Shown piece after piece: positions 34,130-42,937 of a DNA stretch of 64,000 nt. Each line of letters opens with the position of its first letter. The first letter of the stretch is position 1. This DNA comes from Alistipes sp. (lineage in GTDB: Bacteria > Bacteroidota > Bacteroidia > Bacteroidales > Rikenellaceae). The stretch lies in NCBI GenBank assembly GCA_022782405.1, contig JALFNK010000001.1, positions 62,001-126,000 of the forward strand, written 5' to 3'. The notes under the pieces were generated by a model. That model made no database searches. It worked only from the letters and a program-made list of their open reading frames with translations, and had not been told where the DNA came from. The translations under genes were made by a program, and so were the position numbers.

Positions 34130-34948
34130 TCAGGGATTGTAGAGGTCCGTATAGCGGAACTGGAGGATCTCCTGCACCATCTCGACATACTGCCGGGCTT
34201 CGGTATGCTCCTTGTCGAGAGCCAGCGCCCGGTTGAAGTCGTTGAGCGCGGCTCCCCACTCGTTGCGGCGGTAATGCAACTTGCCGCGCTCGACCAGCAG
34301 GTCGGCATTCGCGGCAGCCCCGGGATCGGCGTCGATACGGGCCGTGAGGGCTGCCATGCGCATGGCGGGGCTCCACAGCCCCTTGCGGCGGATGTAGTCC
34401 GCCACATCCTTCCCGAGCAGCGCCTCCACATCTTCGCCCCGTTCGATGCGGGCGCGGATGTCTGTTGCCGCAAACTCCTGCAGCGGTGCCCCTTCGAGCA
34501 GCGTGAACCGCCCGGCGAAACGCTCCGTCTGGGCGTCGCGCCGCGGATAGACGTAAACGGGATACTCGAGGATGCGTTCATACTCCTTCCATCCGTCGAG
34601 GCGTGCGATCTGGTCGCCGCCCATGAGGATCGAAAAGCACATCTCCCCTCCAAAGTTTTTCTCGAGATAACGGAGCGTATCTATTGTGTATGAGGGTTTC
34701 GGAAGCAGGAACTCGATGACCGAAGGCTTGATTTTCCCGGGATATTTCGAGGCGGCGCAGGCGATTTCGGCCATCTCGAAACGATCCATTTCGGGGGCCA
34801 GGTCGGCCGCCTCCTTGTAGGGACTCTGGGGCGATACGACGAGAACGACCTCATCGCAGAGGTCGCTGTCGAGGACATATTCCGCCAGGGCCGTATGCCC
34901 TTTGTGGATCGGGTTGAACGACCCGAAATAGAGCATCACGCGTTTCAT
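34130..34948 (-). CDS. nadD: nicotinate-nucleotide adenylyltransferase fused to a C-terminal TPR-like segment
   Basis: 272 residues from the ATG at 34948. The first ~195 are NadD: 'YFGSFNPIHKGHTALAEYVL' with the HxGH nucleotidyl-transfer motif (His15/His18), 'LMGGDQIARLDGWKEYERIL', and a second motif 'FAATDIRARI' where the usual I-S-S-T-x-I-R reads A-A-T-D-I-R. The last ~75 residues form a TPR-like helical pair (ANADLLVERGKLHYRRNEWG then ALNDFNRALALDKEHTEARQY) ending in LQFRYTDLYNP. Normal NadD is about 190 residues, so this is an unusual fusion. It makes NaAD from NaMN. Its ATG overlaps the gmk stop (ATGA). Confidence 0.9.
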   Translation of the reverse strand: MKRVMLYFGSFNPIHKGHTALAEYVLDSDLCDEVVLVVSPQSPYKEAADLAPEMDRFEMAEIACAASKYPGKIKPSVIEFLLPKPSYTIDTLRYLEKNFGGEMCFSILMGGDQIARLDGWKEYERILEYPVYVYPRRDAQTERFAGRFTLLEGAPLQEFAATDIRARIERGEDVEALLGKDVADYIRRKGLWSPAMRMAALTARIDADPGAAANADLLVERGKLHYRRNEWGAALNDFNRALALDKEHTEARQYVEMVQEILQFRYTDLYNP

Positions 34949-35514
34949 GCCTCGCAGCGGATGAAGGCGTCGAGGATGGCGCAGGTCTTTTCGACGGCCT
35001 CCTCGAGGCGGTCGTTCATCACCACATGGTCGAACTCCGGGGCCTTCGTCAGCTCGAATTCGGCCTTGGCCACGCGGCGCTCGATTACTTCGGGAGCATC
35101 CGTGCCGCGTCCTTCGAGGCGGCGGCGCAGCTCTTCGATCGAGGGGGGCATGATGAATATCGAGCAGGCATCGGCGCCGAAGATGCGCTTGAGGTTGATG
35201 CCGCCCAGCACATCGACGTCGAAGACGATGACGTGCCCCTTCTGCCAGATGCGCTCGACCTCGCTGCGCAGCGTGCCGTAGCAGGTACCCTTGTAGACCT
35301 CTTCCCACTCGACGAAGCGTGCGTCGGCCACGGCCTGTGCGAAGGCCTCCGGCGTGAGGAAATAGTAGTCCACGCCGTCGCGCTCCGTACCGCGCGGGGC
35401 GCGGCTCGTCGCCGAGATCGAGAACTCCAGCTGCGGATAGCGCCCCAGCAGGCGGTGGACGATCGTCGTCTTGCCCGAACCGCTCGGCGCCGAAAATATG
35501 ATTACCTTGCCCAT
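34945..35514 (-). CDS. gmk: guanylate kinase
   Basis: 189 residues. The P-loop is 'FSAPSGSGKTTIVHRLL'; the GMP-binding region 'FSISATSRAPRGTERDGVDY' has the typical T-R-x-P-R-x-G-E-x-x-G-x-D-Y layout (here R-G-T-E-R-D-G). 'VDVLGGINLKRIFGADACSIFI' follows. It phosphorylates GMP to GDP. It sits between yicC and nadD; the yicC-gmk order is common in bacteria. Confidence 0.96.
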   Translation of the reverse strand: MGKVIIFSAPSGSGKTTIVHRLLGRYPQLEFSISATSRAPRGTERDGVDYYFLTPEAFAQAVADARFVEWEEVYKGTCYGTLRSEVERIWQKGHVIVFDVDVLGGINLKRIFGADACSIFIMPPSIEELRRRLEGRGTDAPEVIERRVAKAEFELTKAPEFDHVVMNDRLEEAVEKTCAILDAFIRCEA

Positions 35515-35584
35515 GTTTCAGTCTGTGTTTTCCGGTGCGGCGCCCGAGACCTGTGTATGCCGGTCGGGAGCGTTCGCCGCACAC

Positions 35585-36469
35585 CTACAAAATGTTGAGT
35601 ACCTGTTCCTTGATTTTCTCCAGCTCGTCCTTCATCTGGACGACGAGCCGCTGGATGGTCGCTTCGTTGGCCTTTGAGCCCATCGTGTTGATCTCGCGGC
35701 CCATCTCCTGGGCGATGAATCCCAGCTTGCGGCCCGCACCCTCTTCCGTTCCGGCCACCTCGCGGAAGTAGCGGCAGTGGTTCGTAAGGCGTACCTTCTC
35801 TTCGGTGATGTCGAGTTTTTCGAGGTAGAAGATCATTTCCTGCTCGAGCCGGTTCCGGTCTACCTCGACCTGGAGCTTGGAGAGGTTGTCCAGGATCCGG
35901 GCCTTGATGTTCTCGGTGCGTGCCATCTCGTAGGGTACGACCTCCTCCTTGTAGTGCTCGATCAGATCGACGCGGCGCAGCAGGTCGGCGATCAGGATGG
36001 CGCCCTCCTGCTCGCGGAAGGCATTGAGCCGGGTGCAGGCCTCCTCGACGGCTGTCATCAGCGCCGCAAGCTCCTCCTCGGAGACCTCCTCCGCATCGGT
36101 GGCCACCACATCGGGCAGGCGCATGAGCACCTGCAGGGCGGCGGCGTCCCACCCCGCTGCCGCGGGATCGAGTCCGGCGCCGCGGGCCGCATCGCGCAAC
36201 TCGGCCGCATAGGCGGCCAGCATCTCCTTATTTATATGGGCCGCGGTTTCGACGGTTGCCGACTCCACCGAGACGAAAAGATCGACCTTGCCGCGCTGCA
36301 GGGCGCGCGTTACCCGGTTGCGGATCTCGTATTCGGCCTGGCGGTATATTGCCGGCAGGCGCAGCGACAGGTCCATCTGCTTGGAATTCAGCGAACGTAT
36401 TTCGACCGTGATTTTCCGCTTGGCGAGCGAGGCTTCGCTTTTCCCGAAGCCGGTCATCGATTTTATCAT
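35585..36469 (-). CDS. YicC family protein
   Basis: 294 residues, full length. The YicC N-terminal domain is evident (MIKSMTGFGKSEASLAKRKI, then EIRSLNSKQMDLSLRLP), and the C-terminal DUF1732 domain includes 'RLTNHCRYFREV ... GRKLGFIAQEMGREINTMGSK'. The family has been linked to RNA turnover (endoribonuclease-like activity). The gene opens the yicC-gmk-nadD-ddl operon with a TAAATTTG promoter at 36492-36499, divergent from serC. Confidence 0.94.
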   Translation of the reverse strand: MIKSMTGFGKSEASLAKRKITVEIRSLNSKQMDLSLRLPAIYRQAEYEIRNRVTRALQRGKVDLFVSVESATVETAAHINKEMLAAYAAELRDAARGAGLDPAAAGWDAAALQVLMRLPDVVATDAEEVSEEELAALMTAVEEACTRLNAFREQEGAILIADLLRRVDLIEHYKEEVVPYEMARTENIKARILDNLSKLQVEVDRNRLEQEMIFYLEKLDITEEKVRLTNHCRYFREVAGTEEGAGRKLGFIAQEMGREINTMGSKANEATIQRLVVQMKDELEKIKEQVLNIL

Positions 36470-36491
36470 CTCCGTGGACGTTAAATTTCGG

Positions 36492-36499
36492 CAAATTTA
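36492..36499 (-). promoter_or_regulatory. -7 promoter element (TAAATTTG) for yicC operon
   Basis: An exact TAnnTTTG on the minus strand, 22 bases before the yicC ATG. Confidence 0.55.
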
Positions 36500-36560
36500 A
36501 TAAAAACAATTCAAAAAGGGCGGGCTTCGAAGCGAAGAGTGAAAATAATTTGGTGGAATC

Positions 36561-36592
36561 TTGCATTTGGAATTTATTTTTCGTTATATTTG
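36561..36592 (+). promoter_or_regulatory. promoter of serC-serA-DUF1015 (TTG-N21-TATATTTG)
   Basis: TATATTTG (36585-36592) matches TAnnTTTG; a TTG at 36561-36563 lies 21 bases upstream. The transcript would begin ~45 bases before the serC ATG. Confidence 0.6.
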
Positions 36593-36642
36593 TGTTAGTT
36601 AAATAACAGTATGTAAGTCAAACAACCAAATCGCGTGATATT

Positions 36643-37716
36643 ATGAAAAAACACAATTTCAACGCCGGACCTTCGATCCTGGCGGACGAGGTGATCGAAA
36701 AGGCTGCCAAAGCCGTGCTCGACTTCAACGGAACGGGACTCTCCGTACTCTCGATTTCGCATCGTTCGAAGGATTTTGACGCCGTGATGGAAGAGGCCGA
36801 CCGCCTGTTCCGCGAACTGCTGTCGATCCCCGACAACTACAAGATCATCTACCTGGGCGGCGGCGCCAGCACGCTTTTCTACGAGGTCGCCGCAAACTTC
36901 CTCGGCAAGAAGGCCGGTTATGTGAATACGGGCGTCTGGTCGAAGAAGGCGATCAAGGAGGCCAAGCGTTACGGCGAAGTTGAAGTCGTGGCTACGTCCG
37001 AGGACCGGAATTTCACCTATATTCCGAAGGGCTTCGCCATCCCGGCCGACCTGGACTATCTGCATATCACGTCGAACAATACGATCTACGGTACGGAGTA
37101 CCATGAGGATATCGACTCGCCCGTGCCTCTGATCGCCGACATGTCGTCGGACATCCTTTCGCGCCCGGTGGACGTATCGAAGTACGCGATGATCTACGGC
37201 GGTGCACAGAAGAACCTCGCTCCGGCCGGCGTGGCCTTCGCCATCATCCGCGAGGACATGCTTGACCGCATCGTCCGCGACCTGCCGACGATGGTGTCGT
37301 TCCGCACCCATGTGGAGAACAACTCGATGTTCAACACGCCTCCCGTATTCCCGATCTATGTGCTGATGGAGACGCTGCGCTGGCTCAAGTCGATCGGCGG
37401 CGTGGCGGAGATCTACCGCCGCAACCGCGAGAAGGCCGCCCTGCTCTACGAGGAGATCGATCGTAACCCGCTCTTCCGCGGCACGGTCGAGAAGGAGGAC
37501 CGCTCGCTGATGAACATCTGCTTCGTGATGGCCGACGGTTACGAGGAGCTGGCTCCCGAGTTCATGGAGGAGGCCAAGGCCCGCGGCATCGTGGGTATCA
37601 AGGGCCACCGTCTGGTGGGCGGTTTCCGCGCATCGTGCTACAACGCCCTGCCGATCGAGAGCGTCCGCGTGCTGGTGGAGTGCATGCAGGATTTTGCAGC
37701 CAAACATGCCAAATAA
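36643..37716 (+). CDS. serC: 3-phosphoserine/phosphohydroxythreonine transaminase SerC
   Basis: 357 residues. It begins '[18 protein letters not shown]' (N-x-G-P-S signature) and has '[20 protein letters not shown]' and the PLP lysine in '[17 protein letters not shown]'. The C-terminus is '[21 protein letters not shown]'. It converts 3-phosphohydroxypyruvate to phosphoserine using glutamate and may act in the PLP pathway. It is first in the serC-serA-DUF1015 unit. Confidence 0.97.
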   Translation: MKKHNFNAGPSILADEVIEKAAKAVLDFNGTGLSVLSISHRSKDFDAVMEEADRLFRELLSIPDNYKIIYLGGGASTLFYEVAANFLGKKAGYVNTGVWSKKAIKEAKRYGEVEVVATSEDRNFTYIPKGFAIPADLDYLHITSNNTIYGTEYHEDIDSPVPLIADMSSDILSRPVDVSKYAMIYGGAQKNLAPAGVAFAIIREDMLDRIVRDLPTMVSFRTHVENNSMFNTPPVFPIYVLMETLRWLKSIGGVAEIYRRNREKAALLYEEIDRNPLFRGTVEKEDRSLMNICFVMADGYEELAPEFMEEAKARGIVGIKGHRLVGGFRASCYNALPIESVRVLVECMQDFAAKHAK

Positions 37717-37725
37717 TCCGCAGCC

Positions 37726-38751
37726 ATGCCGCTTGTAACGCGTGTCCCGGCCGGATACGACACCCTTACGGGCGAAGTGAAGGCCTGGGACTATAAAGAG
37801 GTGTTGAACGTTGAAATTCTGAAATCCATGAAAATACTGGTAGCAACCGAGAAGCCTTTTGCCAAGAAGGCGGTCGATGGCATCCGCGCCATCGTCGAGG
37901 AGGCCGGATACGAGCTGGCGCTCCTGGAAAAATATACCGACAAGGGACAGCTGCTCGAGGCTGTGGCCGATGCCGACGCCCTGATTATCCGCAGCGACAA
38001 GATCACCTCCGAGGTGATTGCCGCGGCGAAGAATCTCCGGATCGTCGTGCGAGCCGGCGCGGGTTACGACAATGTGGACCTCGCCGCCGCCACCGAGCGC
38101 GGTATCGTGGTGATGAACACCCCGGGACAGAACTCGAACGCCGTGGCCGAGCTGGCCATTGCGCTGATGATCTTCATGTCGCGCAACCGCTTCACGCCGG
38201 GCACGGGTTCCGAAATCCAGGGCAAGCGCCTCGGCATCCACGCCTACGGCAACGTGGGGCGTCTGGTGGGCCGCAAGGGCAAGGCCCTGGGCATGGAGGT
38301 CGTGGCCTATGATCCGTTCATCACCGATGCTGCGGTATTCGAGGCTGACGGCGTGCGCAAGGTCGATTCCGTCGAGGAACTCTACCGTTCGTCGGATTTC
38401 CTTTCGCTGCACATCCCCGCTACGCCCGAGACGAAGGGCTCGATCGGCTACGACCTGCTGATGTCGATGCCTGCGGGCGCTACGCTGGTGAACACCGCGC
38501 GCAAGGAGGTGATCGACGAGGAGGGGCTTGCCCGGGCACTTGCCGAGCGTGAGGATCTGAAGTACGTTACCGACATCGCCGCCGGAAACCAGGCCGAGCT
38601 GGACGAGCGCTTCGGCAAACGGGTTTTCGCCACGCCCAAGAAGATGGGCGCCGAGACTGCCGAGGCGAATATCAATGCCGGTCTGGCCGCCGCGCGCCAG
38701 ATCGTGGATTTCCTGAAGACGGGCAACCGCCGTTTCCAGGTGAACAAATAA
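37726..38751 (+). CDS. serA: D-3-phosphoglycerate dehydrogenase (SerA type), possible N-terminal extension
   Basis: The family core starts at the ATG 37828 (MKILVATEKPFAKKAVDGIR, 307 residues), but the frame is open from an ATG at 37726, ten bases after serC. The extra 34 codons use the GC-rich third positions typical of coding sequence, so the extension may be real. NAD-binding is 'GKRLGIHAYGNVGRLVGRKG'; catalytic residues lie in 'VVRAGAGYDNVDLAAATERG' (Arg) and the C-terminal Glu/His region 'LSLHIPATPETKGSIG'. There is no C-terminal ACT domain, so serine feedback through ACT is not expected. It oxidises 3-phosphoglycerate for serine synthesis. Confidence 0.92.
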   Translation: MPLVTRVPAGYDTLTGEVKAWDYKEVLNVEILKSMKILVATEKPFAKKAVDGIRAIVEEAGYELALLEKYTDKGQLLEAVADADALIIRSDKITSEVIAAAKNLRIVVRAGAGYDNVDLAAATERGIVVMNTPGQNSNAVAELAIALMIFMSRNRFTPGTGSEIQGKRLGIHAYGNVGRLVGRKGKALGMEVVAYDPFITDAAVFEADGVRKVDSVEELYRSSDFLSLHIPATPETKGSIGYDLLMSMPAGATLVNTARKEVIDEEGLARALAEREDLKYVTDIAAGNQAELDERFGKRVFATPKKMGAETAEANINAGLAAARQIVDFLKTGNRRFQVNK

Positions 38752-38839
38752 CCGACGAACCGAAACCGGAGAAGCGCTGCGGGAGAGGGCTTTGCCGCCC
38801 CGTCCCGCAGCCGCCGATTCCGACAACCGAAAAACTGCT

Positions 38840-40084
38840 ATGGTAAGAATCAAGCCTTTCCGGGGCATCCGACCCCCGAAAAACTATGCCGCCGAGGTGG
38901 CGTCGCGCCCCTATGACGTGCTGAACTCCGCCGAGGCGAAGGCCGAGGCCACGGAGCGTTCGCTGCTGCATATCATCAAACCCGAGATCGACTTCGATCC
39001 GATTGCCGACGAACATGATCCGAAGGTCTACGAAAAGGCTGTGGAGAACTTCCGCCGGTGGCGTGAGCTGGGCTGGCTCGCGCAGGATCCCGAGGAGTAC
39101 TATTATGTCTATGCACAGACGATGGAGGGCCGTACGCAGTACGGTCTGGCCATGTGCTGCCACTTCGAGGACTACCTTTCGGGAGCGATCAAGAAACACG
39201 AGCTGACCCGCACCGAGAAGGAGGAGGACCGCATGATCCACGTCCGCAACCAGCAGGCCAATATCGAGCCGGTCTTCTTTGCCTATCCCGACAACGCCGA
39301 GATCGACGCCATCGTCGCCGACGTGGTTGCCAACAACGCTCCGGAGTACGATTTCACGGCCGAGGACGGCTTCGGGCACAAGCTCTGGGTGATCCGCGAC
39401 CGGAAGACGAACGACCGCATCACGGAACTCTTCAAGGGTATTCCGGCGCTTTACGTCGCCGACGGACACCACCGCACGGCCGCCGCTGCGCGCGTCGGTG
39501 CGGAGTACCGCGACCGCAACCCGCACCATACGGGCGGGGAGGAGTACTGCTATTTCCTGGCCGTTACGTTCCCTGCGAGCCAGCTGCGCATCATCGACTA
39601 CAACCGCGTGGTGAAGGATCTCAACGGCCTCACACCCGCGGAGTTCCTCGAGCGCCTCAAGGAGGACTTCACCGTCGAGGAGAAGGGCACGGAGATATAC
39701 CGTCCGCAGGCGCTGCACAACTTCTCGATGTATCTGGCCGGCCGCTGGTACAGCCTCACGGCCAAGCCGGGAACCTATGACGACCACGACCCGATCGGCG
39801 TGCTCGACGTTACGGTGCTCTCGAACCGGGTGCTCGACCGCATTCTGGATATCAAGGACCTCCGGACTTCGAAACGTATCGACTTCGTGGGCGGTATCCG
39901 CGGCCTGGGCGAGCTGAAGCGCCGTGTGGACAGCGGGGAGATGCAGGCGGCCTTTGCCCTCTACCCTGTTTCGATGCAGCAGCTGATCGACATCGCCGAT
40001 ACGGGCAACATCATGCCTCCGAAGACGACGTGGTTCGAGCCCAAGTTGCGCTCGGGCGTGGTGATCCACTCTTTCGAGGAGTAG
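38840..40084 (+). CDS. DUF1015 family protein
   Basis: 414 residues from the ATG at 38840 (MVRIKPFRGIRPPKNYAAEV). An earlier in-frame start would prefix a low-similarity stretch. The start motif 'VASRPYDVLNSAEAKAEA' and 'ALYVADGHHRTAAAARVG' (D-G-H-H-R) are the family hallmarks. DUF1015 proteins are often next to serine synthesis genes, and this one follows serA by 88 bases. A metabolic-linked role, perhaps a kinase or a serine-pathway partner, is inference; the D-G-H-H-R motif suggests a nucleotide or phosphoryl-handling site. Confidence 0.93.
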   Translation: MVRIKPFRGIRPPKNYAAEVASRPYDVLNSAEAKAEATERSLLHIIKPEIDFDPIADEHDPKVYEKAVENFRRWRELGWLAQDPEEYYYVYAQTMEGRTQYGLAMCCHFEDYLSGAIKKHELTRTEKEEDRMIHVRNQQANIEPVFFAYPDNAEIDAIVADVVANNAPEYDFTAEDGFGHKLWVIRDRKTNDRITELFKGIPALYVADGHHRTAAAARVGAEYRDRNPHHTGGEEYCYFLAVTFPASQLRIIDYNRVVKDLNGLTPAEFLERLKEDFTVEEKGTEIYRPQALHNFSMYLAGRWYSLTAKPGTYDDHDPIGVLDVTVLSNRVLDRILDIKDLRTSKRIDFVGGIRGLGELKRRVDSGEMQAAFALYPVSMQQLIDIADTGNIMPPKTTWFEPKLRSGVVIHSFEE

Positions 40085-40109
40085 TGTGCCTCTTCTGAAA
40101 AGATACGGC

Positions 40110-40147
40110 AAGGGATCACCCGCATAGCGGGTGATCCCTTCTGTTTT
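40110..40147 (+). terminator. terminator after serC-serA-DUF1015
   Basis: Perfect stem AAGGGATCACCCGC / GCGGGTGATCCCTT with loop ATA, followed by CTGTTTTG. It lies 26 bases after the DUF1015 stop. Confidence 0.85.
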
Positions 40148-40234
40148 GTAATTCCGGCAGCAGCTGTCGCTTGTCGTTAGTCGGTTTTTCCGAAAGAATT
40201 GCAACGAACAGGCGGAATTTTGTCGATTTTTTCT

Positions 40235-40242
40235 TAATTTTG
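40235..40242 (+). promoter_or_regulatory. -7 promoter element (TAATTTTG) for the 2-oxoacid:ferredoxin oxidoreductase operon
   Basis: TAATTTTG fits TAnnTTTG, 26 bases before the first ATG. No clear -33 TTTG at 19-21 bases. Confidence 0.5.
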
Positions 40243-40267
40243 TTGGAACAAACAATACAGACTCGAT

Positions 40268-40495
40268 ATGGCAAAAATCAAAGGAACGATCGTTGTCGAC
40301 AGGGAACGATGCAAGGGATGCGGCGTCTGCGTGGCGTCGTGTCCGTGCGACGTGCTCGCCTTGTCCGTGGAGGTGAACAGCAAGGGCTATCCCGTGGCCC
40401 GCATGGAGCATCCCGATGCCTGCACGGGCTGCGCATCGTGCGCGGTGATCTGTCCCGACAGCGTCATCACGGTTTACCGTCAAAAATTCGAATAG
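40268..40495 (+). CDS. 2-oxoacid:ferredoxin oxidoreductase delta subunit (2x[4Fe-4S] ferredoxin)
   Basis: 75 residues with two complete [4Fe-4S] motifs: C-x2-C-x2-C-x3-C at Cys15/18/21/25 (CKGCGVCVASCP) and at Cys52/55/58/62 (CTGCASCAVICP). It is the electron-transfer subunit of the four-subunit enzyme encoded in this operon. The gene starts the operon and is three bases from the alpha-subunit gene. Confidence 0.94.
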   Translation: MAKIKGTIVVDRERCKGCGVCVASCPCDVLALSVEVNSKGYPVARMEHPDACTGCASCAVICPDSVITVYRQKFE

Positions 40496-40498
40496 ACT

Positions 40499-41593
40499 AT
40501 GGCAGAGAAGGAGATAAAACTGATGAAAGGCAACGAGGTGATCGCCCATGCGGCGATTCGCTACGGTTGCGACGGGTACTTCGGCTACCCTATTACGCCC
40601 CAGTCGGAGGTGATGGAGACGCTCATGGAGCTCAAACCCTGGGAGACTACGGGCATGGTGGTCCTGCAGGCCGAATCGGAGGTGTCGTCGATCAACATGG
40701 TCTACGGCGGCGCTTCGACGGGCAAGCGGGTCATGACCTCGTCGTCGAGCCCCGGCATCAGCCTCATGGCCGAGGGCCTGAGCTATCTGGCCGGAGCCGA
40801 GTTGCCGTGTCTGGTCATCAACTGCCAGCGCGGAGGTCCGGGTCTGGGTACGATCCAGCCCTCGCAGGGCGACTATTTCCAGGCTGTCAAGGGCGGCGGA
40901 CACGGTGATTACCATCTGATCGTCTTCGCCCCGAACTCCGTGCAGGAGATGCACGACCATGTGGCCGAGGCCTTCGACCTGGCCTTCAAGTACCGCAATC
41001 CGGCGATGATTCTCGCCGACGGCGCCATCGGCCAGATGATGGAGAAGGTGGTGCTCGCACCGCAGCGTCCGCGTCGTACGAACGAGGAGATTGCCGCCGA
41101 GTGCCGCGCCTGGGCCGCTTACGGCAAACCCGCCGACCGGGAGCGCAACGTCGTAACGTCGCTCGAGCTGCAGTCCGAGAAGATGGAGGTCATCAACAAG
41201 CGCCTGCAGGAGAAGTACCGCCAGTTGGAGGAGAACGAGGTCCGTTACGAGGCGATCGAGTGCGACGATGCGGAATATGTCATCGTGGCCTTCGGCTCTT
41301 CGGCGCGTATCTGTTCGGCGACGGTCGAGATGGCCCGTGCCGAGGGCCTGAAAGTAGGCCTGCTGCGTCCGATCACGCTCTACCCCTTCCCGAAGAAGCA
41401 GATCGCCGAACTCGCCGCCCGCGGCGTGAAGGGATTCCTGTCGGCCGAGCTCAATGCCGGGCAGATGGTCGAGGATGTGCGCCTTGCGGTGAACGGCAAG
41501 GCTCCCGTGGAGCACTACGGACGTCAGGGCGGCATGCTTTTCAATCCTGACGAGGTGCTCGATGCACTCAAGGAAAAACTGATTAAAAAGTAA
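40499..41593 (+). CDS. vorB: 2-oxoacid:ferredoxin oxidoreductase alpha subunit (VorB-like)
   Basis: 364 residues. The PFOR domain I pattern is visible: 'LMKGNEVIAHAAIRYGCDGY', 'FGYPITPQSEVMETLMELKP' and 'QAESEVSSINMVYGGASTGKRVMTSSSSPG'. The C-terminal 'AELNAGQMVEDVRLAVNGKAP' is domain II. It belongs with the delta, beta and gamma subunits in one operon. It should oxidatively decarboxylate a 2-oxoacid (branched-chain, 2-oxoglutarate or similar) to an acyl-CoA with ferredoxin, reversibly. Substrate assignment from sequence is uncertain. Confidence 0.94.
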   Translation: MAEKEIKLMKGNEVIAHAAIRYGCDGYFGYPITPQSEVMETLMELKPWETTGMVVLQAESEVSSINMVYGGASTGKRVMTSSSSPGISLMAEGLSYLAGAELPCLVINCQRGGPGLGTIQPSQGDYFQAVKGGGHGDYHLIVFAPNSVQEMHDHVAEAFDLAFKYRNPAMILADGAIGQMMEKVVLAPQRPRRTNEEIAAECRAWAAYGKPADRERNVVTSLELQSEKMEVINKRLQEKYRQLEENEVRYEAIECDDAEYVIVAFGSSARICSATVEMARAEGLKVGLLRPITLYPFPKKQIAELAARGVKGFLSAELNAGQMVEDVRLAVNGKAPVEHYGRQGGMLFNPDEVLDALKEKLIKK

Positions 41594-41598
41594 CGACG

Positions 41599-42375
41599 AT
41601 GGCAGAGGTTGAAATCAAACAGGAGAATCTGGTTTACGCCAAACCGAGACTCATTACCGATAACGTCATGCACTACTGCCCGGGCTGCAGCCATGGCACG
41701 GTGCATAAACTCGTGGCGGAGGTCATCGACGAGATGGGCCTTGCCGAGAAGGCCGTGGGCATTTCGCCCGTAGGCTGCTCGGTCTTCGCCTACAATTACA
41801 TCGACATCGACTGGATCGAGGCGGCGCACGGACGTGCGCTGGCCGTGGCGACGGCCGTCAAGCGGCTGCATCCCGAGAATCTGGTCTTTACCTACCAGGG
41901 CGACGGCGACCTTTCGGCCATCGGTACGGCGGAGTCGATCCACGCTGCGGCCCGCGGCGAGAATGTCGTGGCGATCTACATCAACAATGCGATCTACGGC
42001 ATGACGGGCGGCCAGATGGCACCCACGACGCTGCTGGGCATGAAGACCGCGACGACGCCCTACGGACGCGACCCGCGGCTGAACGGCTATCCCTACAAGA
42101 TCGCCGAAATGATGGCCCATCTGGACGGTGCGACCTATATTACGCGCCAGAGCGTGCATACGCCGGCCAACGTACGCAAGTGCAAGAAAGCGATCCGCAA
42201 GGCTTTCGAGAATTCGATGGCCGGCAACGGTTTCTCGCTTGTGGAGGTCGTCTCGACCTGCAACAGCGGCTGGAAACTCTCGCCGGTGGCTTCGAACCAG
42301 TGGCTTGCCGAGAACATGCTGCCCTTCTATCCGCTGGGCGATATCAAGGACGTAAAATTGGAGGAGACACGATGA
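41599..42375 (+). CDS. 2-oxoacid:ferredoxin oxidoreductase beta subunit (thiamine diphosphate-binding)
   Basis: 258 residues. The ThDP/Mg motif region is 'LVFTYQGDGDLSAIGTAESI' (GDGD) with 'VVAIYINNAIYGMTGGQM' (the N of the motif), and Cys ligands in 'HYCPGCSHGTVHKL'. It forms the catalytic centre with the alpha subunit. Five bases separate it from vorB. Its stop overlaps the gamma-subunit start (ATGA), so the operon is tightly coupled. Confidence 0.95.
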   Translation: MAEVEIKQENLVYAKPRLITDNVMHYCPGCSHGTVHKLVAEVIDEMGLAEKAVGISPVGCSVFAYNYIDIDWIEAAHGRALAVATAVKRLHPENLVFTYQGDGDLSAIGTAESIHAAARGENVVAIYINNAIYGMTGGQMAPTTLLGMKTATTPYGRDPRLNGYPYKIAEMMAHLDGATYITRQSVHTPANVRKCKKAIRKAFENSMAGNGFSLVEVVSTCNSGWKLSPVASNQWLAENMLPFYPLGDIKDVKLEETR

Positions 42376-42917
42376 AAGAGACTTTGATCATAGCAGGATT
42401 CGGAGGACAGGGAGTCCTCTCGATGGGAAAGATTCTGGCCTATTCGGGCGTGATGCAGGATTTCGAGGTAACGTGGATGCCCTCCTACGGCCCCGAGATG
42501 CGCGGCGGCACGGCCAACGTTACGGTCATCCTCTCCGACAGGAAGATCTCCTCGCCCATCGCCCATGAGTTCGATACGGCGATCATCCTGAACCAGCAGT
42601 CGATGGAGAAGTTCGAGCCGATGGTCAAGCCGGGCGGCGTGCTGATCTACGATACGAACGGCATTACGCGTCATCCCGTGCGTACGGATATTTCGGTCTA
42701 TGCGATCGACGCCACGGCCGAGTGTGCGAAGATGGGCCAGGCCAAACTCTTCAACACGATGATTCTGGGCGGTTACCTCAAGGTGCGCCCTGTCGTGGAG
42801 ATGGAGAATGTCATGATCGGCCTGAAGAAGTCGCTTCCCGAGCGGGCCTGGAAGATGCTTCCCCAGAATGAGGAGGCGATCCGCCACGGCGGCGAAATCA
42901 TCCGCAAGATCCGTTGA
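42372..42917 (+). CDS. 2-oxoacid:ferredoxin oxidoreductase gamma subunit
   Basis: 181 residues from the ATG at 42372 (MKETLIIAGFGGQGVLSMGK), which overlaps the beta-subunit stop by four bases. 'AGFGGQGVLSMGKILAYSGV' and 'SYGPEMRGGTANVTVILSDR' are the gamma/PFOR-II hallmarks; the end is 'NEEAIRHGGEIIRKIR'. It completes the delta-alpha-beta-gamma enzyme. A strong terminator follows. Confidence 0.95.
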   Translation: MKETLIIAGFGGQGVLSMGKILAYSGVMQDFEVTWMPSYGPEMRGGTANVTVILSDRKISSPIAHEFDTAIILNQQSMEKFEPMVKPGGVLIYDTNGITRHPVRTDISVYAIDATAECAKMGQAKLFNTMILGGYLKVRPVVEMENVMIGLKKSLPERAWKMLPQNEEAIRHGGEIIRKIR

Positions 42918-42937
42918 TACGGCAGCGATCGGTTGCC

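Noticed and set aside
36595..38868. 757-codon open frame antisense to serC and serA
   Set aside because: Same antisense artefact; no motif seen.
38672..41515. 947-codon open frame on the minus strand opposite serA, DUF1015 and the oxidoreductase operon
   Set aside because: It is the antisense shadow of well-supported genes; GC-rich codon bias leaves the opposite strand free of stops. The translation has no recognisable domain.
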